DNA of 64,000 bases from JAGOUA01 sp964428975 (GTDB lineage: Bacteria; Patescibacteriota; Patescibacteriia; 2-12-FULL-60-25). Below, one piece after another: positions 32,789 to 41,400 of the stretch (position 1 is its first letter; each line of letters opens with the position of its first letter). The stretch covers positions 1 through 64,000 of the forward strand of contig CAYSAI010000005.1 in NCBI GenBank assembly GCA_964428975.1. Direction: 5' to 3'. Position numbers and translations under genes: made by a program. The notes below the pieces were generated by a model. The model saw only the letters and a list, made by a program, of their open reading frames with translations, did not search any database and had not been told where the DNA came from.

Positions 32789-34044
32789 GGTCGTTGAAAG
32801 GCTTCTGGAATGGTGAGCGGCGGCGATAGATCAGGCGAAACAGGAGACCCCGTCAATCGAAGCGAGTTGAGCATAAGCCCAAACGTCATACGATAATTCA
32901 CGAACGTTTGCGTTCCTAGTTGATAGGCGACGGAAAGCACGCGTCCTTCCCAAAAGATATACGCCGTAAGTCGATCAGGTCCTAAGAAAAACGGAACTTT
33001 GTACTTATTGCTTTGAAGTTCGAGAATTTGCTCTGGTGCCCATGCGCGTTCCGCAAGAAGCCACGAGCGAGGATTTCCCGTTCCAGGACGCGTTTCGAGT
33101 TTCACCACGAAGATTTCGCCCGATCCAGCGCGAATCGTTGCCTCACTCGAAGAGCTGTACGTAAGATTCCACGCGGCAGGCATGAGCATTTGCCAACCGA
33201 TCGTACTCGTCGCCACACGCATAAGAGGCGACGTGAGAAGGTTTATAGGCGCAGCAGCAGACGGCGAATACAGGTTAAACACCTCGTTTCCATCGAGATA
33301 CCCATCGTTGTCCGAATCAGGAAGACGCGCGTCCGTGCCATAGACAAGCTCTTCCGTATCCGTAAGCCCGTCGGAATCTTGATCAAGTCCATCTGGAGGA
33401 AGAGTTGGCGCGGCAGGCGGGGCAGGAGCAGGTGCCATTACACGCACATCTACGGCTGTTCCGGGTGTTTCTCCTGACGTGTTGAACGCGACCACGCGAT
33501 ACGAAACATTCGCATCTGGAGGGGCGGTAGGATCAAGAAACGTGAGACTGTTTGCGGGCAATGTTTGTACAGGAATAAACGCAGCATCAAAATTCGTTTT
33601 TCGCTCAACGCGATATCCCGCCTCCCCTTCAGAATGATCTTCCCATGTGAGGCGCACCGTTCCTGGAACGGGGCTCGTGCCTGCAAGGCCGCTTGGAGCA
33701 TTGGGAAGCGCTTGCACCACCACGGGAGGCGTGTTCACGACAGGCGCAGAAAAAAGCGTTGCTCGATTCCAATACACCCAACCACCACCAATCGCGAGAA
33801 GGAGGAGTGCGATAAGGAGCGGCATATGCCACCCCATAGGAGACGCCCCCGCAACAGGCGGAATGGATGGTGGCACGTCACTTGGAGGAGGCGGAACAGG
33901 TTTCGCGAGCACAGGGTCATCATCCGTCGGAAAAGGCGGTTGCATCTTGAGAGCGACGCCATAAAAAGAATCTGGAATCACCACGATTTTTGATTCACGG
34001 GCGTTCTTGACTGGGGCGGTCGTTTCAGAGGGAGGATTGCTCAT
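32785..34044 (-). CDS. Membrane-anchored protein with FN3 and thrombospondin type 3 repeats
   Basis: A 419-residue protein. The cytoplasmic N-terminus is Pro-rich and one membrane helix spans about residues 72-92 (HMPLLIALLLLAIGGGWVYW). Outside lie a fibronectin-III-like domain (residues ~105-205, VRLTWEDHSEGEAGYRVERK) and a calcium-binding thrombospondin type 3 pair, DQDSDGLTDTEELVYGTD and DSDNDGYLDGNEV, near residues 215-255. The C-terminal ~150-residue domain (WQMLMPAAWNLTYSSSSEA...) is of unknown type. It belongs to the 46131-32339 operon and is the third of three tandem proteins with this anchor-plus-repeat plan. Probably a surface or adhesion accessory factor. Confidence 0.85.
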   Translation of the reverse strand: MSNPPSETTAPVKNARESKIVVIPDSFYGVALKMQPPFPTDDDPVLAKPVPPPPSDVPPSIPPVAGASPMGWHMPLLIALLLLAIGGGWVYWNRATLFSAPVVNTPPVVVQALPNAPSGLAGTSPVPGTVRLTWEDHSEGEAGYRVERKTNFDAAFIPVQTLPANSLTFLDPTAPPDANVSYRVVAFNTSGETPGTAVDVRVMAPAPAPPAAPTLPPDGLDQDSDGLTDTEELVYGTDARLPDSDNDGYLDGNEVFNLYSPSAAAPINLLTSPLMRVATSTIGWQMLMPAAWNLTYSSSSEATIRAGSGEIFVVKLETRPGTGNPRSWLLAERAWAPEQILELQSNKYKVPFFLGPDRLTAYIFWEGRVLSVAYQLGTQTFVNYRMTFGLMLNSLRLTGSPVSPDLSPPLTIPEAFQRP

Positions 34045-34047
34045 AGA

Positions 34048-34953
34048 TCAGAGTTGACAGGATGGTTGAGCACACTTCCCCGTTCCGCGTGGATTGAACC
34101 CCTTGCCCACTTCCACCCCATCAGGAAAGCCGTCCGCATCGGTATCGGTATTCACAGGATTTGTGCCATAGGTGAGCACTTCCTGTCCGTCATTCAACGT
34201 GTCGCCATCTGTATCGATTTTCAAGGGGTCCGTTCCAAGCTCACGTTCGCGATTGTCCGTAAGCCCGTCGCCATCTGTATCAAACTGAACGGTCGTCGTG
34301 GTATCTGCGGCCGTTGATGAGGAAGCGGTTGGAATAAACGGCGCGTCAGGATTGATCACCGGATTTATGAATGGTGTAGGAGGAGGGACATTTCCTGGAG
34401 GGGTCGTAATCGGTTCTGGAAGCGGCGCAATATCAATGATCGGTCCACGCTCAGCTCCTGCATCAAATATCGTAGGTTCCTGCGCGGGCGGAGGCAAAAT
34501 CGGCACATCTTCAGGAATCTGCTGTGGCGACGCAGCGAGCGGATTCGGAGGAGGGGCCTGTTTTGTTTTCCACTGTCCATACGTGTACCAGCCTCCAAAC
34601 CCTCCTCCAGCAAGCAACACACACGCAAGAACGATAATCGCAATCGTCGTGCCATGGCCACCACTACTCACGACAGGCACGGTGGGCATGGGCGGAACCA
34701 TCACGGGTGTTTCGTGCAGCGGTTCTGCGGTTTGCTGCGTAAGATGCGCAGAAGAAGGTGTTTCAATCGCGTCAAACACATCCTCCACGACCAGTGGTTT
34801 GGGTTGTTGAGGAGGAAGAGGCGCGAGCGGAACAGAGGGCGGAACGGGAGGCGCCGGTGGCGCGATGGGTGGTGGAACAGGCGGCATGAGTGGCGCGACA
34901 GGCGCGACCTCATCGAGCGGATCGAACGGAAGATTGGAAGGAGCGTCAGACAT
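34048..34953 (-). CDS. Membrane-anchored thrombospondin type 3 repeat protein
   Basis: A 301-residue protein with the same plan as its neighbours. A Pro-rich cytoplasmic part (residues 1-100) is followed by a membrane helix (TIAIIVLACVLLAGGGFGGWY, about 105-126), a Pro/Thr-rich stalk, and three calcium-binding repeats at residues ~220-285: DTDGDGLTDNRERELGTDP, DTDGDTLNDGQEVLTYGTNP and DTDADGFPDGVEV. It ends in two cysteines (KCAQPSCQL). It starts 24 bases after the upstream gene and ends 3 bases before the next one. Repeats of this kind bind calcium and stiffen extracellular stalks. Confidence 0.85.
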   Translation of the reverse strand: MSDAPSNLPFDPLDEVAPVAPLMPPVPPPIAPPAPPVPPSVPLAPLPPQQPKPLVVEDVFDAIETPSSAHLTQQTAEPLHETPVMVPPMPTVPVVSSGGHGTTIAIIVLACVLLAGGGFGGWYTYGQWKTKQAPPPNPLAASPQQIPEDVPILPPPAQEPTIFDAGAERGPIIDIAPLPEPITTPPGNVPPPTPFINPVINPDAPFIPTASSSTAADTTTTVQFDTDGDGLTDNRERELGTDPLKIDTDGDTLNDGQEVLTYGTNPVNTDTDADGFPDGVEVGKGFNPRGTGKCAQPSCQL

Positions 34954-34977
34954 ATGAAAGAGTATAGCAAAGTTTTG

Positions 34978-35391
34978 TCATGAAGCCCTCATCGACGGAT
35001 GGACAAGGGGTGGATCGGGCTTTTTTGGATCGCTTTTTCGATCAAAGATCTCTTCGCGATCTGAGTATCCGTCATCATCTGTGTCGCCATCATTTGGATC
35101 TGTCCCCTTCTCCTGCTCGACCGTGTCTGGCACACCATCGCCGTCTGCATCCGGCGCAAACACCGGCGCAGGAGACACGCTCTCGCTATTCGGCTCCGCC
35201 TTCTTTTCTGCCTGCTTCACTTGAGAAGCGGGCCTGTTGGGTAGCGATGGAGCATCGGTCGAACGTGAACGTAACGCCACAACCACGATCACGAGAAGAA
35301 GAACGGCAACGCACACTCCCCCAACGATCCATCGCGTGGAAGACGATGGATCGTTCGTAGAGGAAGACGTGTCAGGGGAAAGAGTGAACAT
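34978..35391 (-). CDS. Short membrane-anchored thrombospondin type 3 repeat protein
   Basis: A 137-residue protein: a Ser/Thr-rich N-terminus, one membrane helix (WIVGGVCVAVLLLVIVVVAL, about residues 21-40), a charged linker, and two calcium-binding repeats, DADGDGVPDTVEQEKGTDP and DTDDDGYSDREEI. It is the smallest of the three tandem repeat proteins and lies 9 bases after the stop of the giant gene. It may be an assembly partner or a minimal anchor for the giant protein; that is inferred from position. Confidence 0.82.
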   Translation of the reverse strand: MFTLSPDTSSSTNDPSSSTRWIVGGVCVAVLLLVIVVVALRSRSTDAPSLPNRPASQVKQAEKKAEPNSESVSPAPVFAPDADGDGVPDTVEQEKGTDPNDGDTDDDGYSDREEIFDRKSDPKKPDPPLVHPSMRAS

Positions 35392-35400
35392 AAGCGAGAT

Positions 35401-38400
35401 TTATCGTATCGGATACCCTGTTGCCGTGAGAAGAAGATTGATATACGTGCGAAGAGTTCCTTCCATAAGGCTATTATGGTCGTTATGAGGCGTATTCTGA
35501 CCCTGTGAAATATCCCAAGGATTACACATAAAGCGGTTGACCTCGGTGATATTTCCCGTGATCGCATCTTGATCGAATACATGCCAGTACTTAAGACATC
35601 CGTTCGGGGCTGTTATGCCATACGGAATGAATTCTCTGTATTGCTCAAATCCGTCTTGATTGCGCCACGCCACACGCACTTTTGTACGAAGTTCTGGTGT
35701 ATCGATGCTACTATTCGTACGTTCTGGGTTCGCAAACGCGGCTGGATTATCTTGTTGTGTAACATTTGGAGGAATAAAATCCACCAAAAAGTACCGATAC
35801 ACCCCTCCCGGCACAGGGTCGACACGCTTGTAAAGAATGGTTTCCGTAATCGCATCTGAACTTGTACAGCTACTCCCTCCATCTCCACTTGCTTCTGAAC
35901 AAGCAAGTCCAGCATACGGCGCTTGAGCAATGTTGAGGGAACCGCGTTGATCCATTGTTTCTGGAGTTGTCCACATACGCGACCAATTAATCGTACGTGT
36001 ACAGCCCGTTGCTGCCCGACAACGAGTATAAGTACCCGCAGGAGCCGAAGTAGTTCCCGGTGTATACGTATACCCCATACCTATTGGCATCAGCAGTTGC
36101 GGATCGATGTTTTGCCCTGGATGTTCAGGCGAGCTTGTCCACTCACGAATCACAAACGTCTCTGCCGTTCCAGGGCGTGGCATGAGAAGGATCACGTTAG
36201 TTTGGTTTGGTATACTGCGCCCAACGCGATCAAGAAACGTATTTTTTGAAAACGCTTCTGACGTGTAAGTGAAGTATCCATCGTTTGGATCAGTTGTACG
36301 TGCCAAAATACGTGTCGCGTAGTTGAATTTCACCCCTTGAAGCGCAATCACGATTGTGTAATTTCCACAGACTGTATTTGTATGGACACCTTCAAAACGG
36401 AACAGTCCAGTTGTATCTGTAAAGGTTTCCGCGATAGGGGTGCCGTTATAGCGCAACTGCACGCGCGCATTTGGAAGAGGAAGACGCTGCAAGATCCCGT
36501 CGTTGACACGTGCCTGGATCGTGTTTTCTGCACTTGCTTCAAGCCTCGTCGAACAAAGCTCACATCCAGAAATCACGCAACGATTCGTACACGAAAGCGT
36601 CGTTCCACGAGGATAATCAAATCCAAGGCTCTGACAGGTCGCGTCTGGCGGTATCTGCGTTCCATCGCATGATTCCCCTGATTCAATCAGACCATTCCCG
36701 CAATACCCTCCTGTCACCGCGCTCAAACGGCACTCGTTCGTACACATCATGCCGACGGAACCGTATTCGACCACACCTGGACGTACGCCGTTTCTTCCTC
36801 CAAAATCACAGTCTTCTACGCCTTGTTGAGCAAAGGCATCGCCGCATCTATTCAAACGGCATTGCGGTGTACAACGACCTGTCCCGATATTTCCCGCAAT
36901 ACCATCATCGCATTGCTCACCTGAATTCGCTTCTACGATTCCATTGCCACACGACGCAAGCAGACGACAGGCCGACCATGGAGATTCAGAAAAGTTGCAT
37001 TGAGCAAATTCACCTGCAGCCCCACATGTGCGTACATGGAATGTAGGATAGGTATTCTCGATACATCGACCATCCACACCACAGGCCGCGTCGTTCGCGC
37101 ATGCCTGATTACGACGTTCACCCCCCGAACATAGGCGCGTCGTTTGCGGTGCGCACGGTTGTGCTTCAGGAACCCCCTGTTGCGCACAACGACCCTCTGA
37201 TGGGCAATCGTTATCGGAATCACAGGGATTTCCCAACTCATTTCCTTGATAGGTACACAGTCCTTTTGCGGTTTGCTGGGTATTTCCATCGCATTCTTCC
37301 GTTGGGTCTATGCGACGATCGCCACACGAGGCGGCACGTTCACGACAATCGAGACTACATGATTGAGCGAGCGTGCAATTGAGTCCACAATAGGCGCCGT
37401 TGACTCCGGACGTTCCTTGTGCGGGCGACCCTGCAGGAGAGCCGTTATCGCATAATTCCCCCGTGCCGATCACCCCATCTCCACACGATCCTTCTGGCGT
37501 CTGACAGGTACGTGAACAGAAGCCGTACTGTCCGTTCCGAATTCCGTCATCGCAGATTTCGCCCGTATCAACACGCCCGTTTCCACAAAGCACGTTTGCC
37601 GTACAGACCGTCTGCGGGCCATCTATAAACGTAGTGCAATCACTACAAATTTGAATTTTCGTTCCTGGTTGGCCATTCACGACGCACGCCGTTGGTCGCG
37701 TATCTCCCACACGACAAGTTTGCCCCGTCGCGAGCGATGCGCCCTGCACACAGGTCGAAGCGGCTGCATATTCTGTATTTGCGCAGAAGCCATCGTAGAT
37801 CACCGTTCCTCCTCGTGCCGTGTTTCTCTCTAATACAGGGGTGTACCCTGATGCTGCCACTCCCTCGAACGTCGTCGCGAGTTCGTAGCGAGAACCCTGA
37901 TCGATCGTTCGATACTGATAGATATGCGAGGTAAGTGGTCGACCAACTGCCGCCGCGAGCATCGGACAGAGATAGCGCTGACGCTCTGGATTCCAACAGG
38001 TGGCCGGATCAAAATTATTGCGATTTGCGTCTTCGCCCGTCATCGCCACACATGTTTCCGCCCGTGCGCACTCACTTGTTTCAGAACAAATCGCTCCAAG
38101 CGCACCGCCCGAATTCGCGCGACACCGCCCACAGCTCACGAAACGATTCACCGGATCTCGCGGAAGAGTCGCTCCGCTTGCGAGTGAAGCTCCAAGCGTT
38201 TGGCTCCAGCTTGGCCAACGGCTTGTACTCACGCCGCTCACAAACGAACCCGTGGTGAGCGCTGGATAGATGCCCGCCTCCATTTTTGCGGCTTCGAGCG
38301 AGGCATTCATGCGATACACGTCGCTCAAACGCGTACGATCACGCTGCGCTTTTTCTTTGATGCTCGCACAACGAGCGTTCGTATCGATGGCACCACACTC

Positions 38401-41400
38401 CCAATCAGCCGAACATTCAACCGTTTCTTCTATGCGCGTCGTGACACCGTTTTCTTCAACGTTTCGCGTGCGTATCAACAGTCCATTGCCTCCGTTCCGT
38501 GCAGGTACGACACAGACGTTACTATTTCCCGTCGTAATATTCACATTGAGCGTAAACGCTTCAAGAAGACGTTTGAAGATTTCTTGCGTTTCTGATTTTG
38601 CATCTTGACTCAAGGAGAGAATATAGATCACGCTCGCGACACTCGTCCCCGCCGTATTCATGTTGCTCGCAGAAATATACACCGTATTTCCATCTTTGAC
38701 CGCTTCATACCCGTCGATGGTTGCTGTTTGAGGTGATCCACGAAACCCACGTGCATCATACCAATCTCTCGCGCTCACATGTGTTGGATTGTTTGCAAGA
38801 CGAATACCAATTCCATCTCCACGAAACGCAGGCTCTGCAAAACTCAAGAGATATTGTCGCACAATCCCCTGATCCGCTTCGGCACGTCCGATAGGCGCGG
38901 TGCTGAGACGCAATCCAGGAAGATCGCCCGCTTCGCCTGCCACACCTGCATCCATGCAGTACATCGTTGAGAAATTGTAGAACGTGTTACTCGAAGCAAC
39001 GGCTGGCGCCCAAGGAGCAAGCACGCGCGAAGAAGCCGCGTCCGTAAAGGGACCAAGATCGCGCGCAGGCCAAGGACGCTCGCAAAAACGAGCACTCGCG
39101 TTTTGCGCGCCTTCAATCACCCGTCCTGTCGAAGACGGAACGTTGAGTTCATCGCGATCAATACGCATGCGTGCAGAAATAGTCGCCTGTCCGTTTTTGT
39201 TGTTTGTTTGGACGTTTGTCGTGGCTCCATCTCTTCCAGAAATAGGATTGATCGGTAAAATCGTTCGTTCTGATGAGACCCATGGCTGCCATGACCACAA
39301 ATACTGTCGCACGGAAACGATCGGTACAGCTGCACCCGTCGGCGAAAGCGCCTGCACGTTCGCTCGCCATAAATGCGATTCAGGGTGGACCGTGAAGAGA
39401 TACGGGCTATCGGCGTTCGTATCTGTCACCTGCACGTTATCTGCCGCACAAATACGCGCGGCCGTTCGAAAGGTCCATTCTACGCGTTCTTGCTCCATTT
39501 TTACACCACGCGTGCTAAAAATACCGAGACGCGTTGTGGTCGTCATGTCTGTTTCTCCACGCACATACACGCGATACTCTTTATTTGCGCCAAGCGCATC
39601 TTCAATACGAAGGGAAACGCGTGTTCCCTGACCTTGCGGTCCCATTTCTACCCGCGCAGGTACAGCTCCCACGCACCAAACGTCCGCTATTGCTGAGGAT
39701 GGACGCACGAAAGCGATGAAGCGTGTCCAGACGCGCGCATACCACGCAGAAGACGTTCCTGCGAGCACGTTCGTTATGGAACGCGTTCCTGCAGGACAAA
39801 CCACCGCTACGTGTCGTTCTGCGAGGAAGATTTTCCCCTCAAGTCCACTTTGGTCAATCGTTGTGGAAAAATCGGCAAAAATATCCGTATTGCGACAAAT
39901 GTCTGTTCCGGCGATGTTTGGATAGCGAGAAAGAATCGTTGGACGAAGCGCGCAACAGCCACCCGTTGTAAGACCATACCCTGCACGGCAGGCATTTTCT
40001 GACCGTTGTCCACACAGCACTCCGTAGTCAGCCGTTCCAGATCGCCCTTCCGTCGTCGCGCGAATTTTCGTCATGAGACGCGTCTCTCCCTCACCCGGAT
40101 CACGAAGAGCGATTGCCTCAACGAGATGGGTATCTCCTGTGGTTACTCCTGCTCGCACGGTGGCTGTTTGTTCACGTAGTTCATCATTCGCTCCATCATT
40201 ACGAATCACTAAACGCGCGATACTTGGATCAGGTTGTCCTGCCGCATTTGTGACTGCCCACGCGTAAGAACGATTTCCGACGAGCATTTGTCCCGTTTCA
40301 GAACAGGTGTCAGGCGCACTAAAGGGAAACGCCACGAATCGCTGACGGGCTCCTACCTCCGTTTCGATCTTTTCATCTGGAGCGAGCGCTACACGATCAA
40401 CGGTACATTGGCCCGTGTTTTCCGTCTTTGTTTTAAAAATCCACGAAAAGCCTTGATCATGGTTCAACGAAGCAAATGAACGACCGCGCGTCGACACGAT
40501 TCCTCCGCTTGGCGCGCTTGGACCGCTCCGCAGAATCACTCGATAGAACTGCCCCGTGCGCAATGCCGCGCCTGGATCGATAAAAATCATGCGTCCGAGA
40601 GCTCCCGGAGCTGCCTCTCCCGGAACAGCGGTCACACGAATACCGCTTTGAGCAAGCGAGAATGGCTCATCCATCGTACGACATTCCGCATCCGTACAAC
40701 GACGAAAGACAACGTTCGCTACGGTGAGTGACGCCGCACGTATAGGGGCACTTGTAATCGCCCAAACAGCAGCATTTGTACAGGCTGCCTCACAATTTGG
40801 ACCGTAGCTCTGAATGGTAAAAGGCCGTTCAACCACGCTCATTTCTCCAAATCCGGACACCGTTGCTCGCCCTGCCGCAACCGACGCCGTCACGCGCGAA
40901 GGATCGTTTAAACCCGTTTCCGCCTGCGCGGTCGCGGTTTGATCAGGAAGATGTCCTTGCGCTCCCGCGATTTGCGTGACATTCACACGTCCATCGAGAC
41001 GATTTTCTTGATCACGAACGCTCCACGTCCACGCGTACCCTTCTGGATTGAGCTGCAAACACGCATCATCGGCCGCAAGAGGATTTGCATGCACATCCGT
41101 CGTGCGTTCTACATCTTCAAACTCATAATTTCCTGGGTTCACGAGCACCGATCCCACCGCACACGCTTCGTTTGAAGTGCGTGTCGCAAAACGAAAACAG
41201 TAGGCGTTCCCTGCGCCACACGCTTCACGAGGAGGCATGGCAAGACCTCGTTCAGAACGAATATTTGTTGTGAGAAACACTTGATAGAACGCAGAAGGCG
41301 CCCACCGTCCGTTATTCGATCCTGGACGGAAACGAATAAGACTTGAAGTTTGATCTGCGGCTTCCATGCGAGGAAAACCGACCGCCGCTGGAATAACCGC

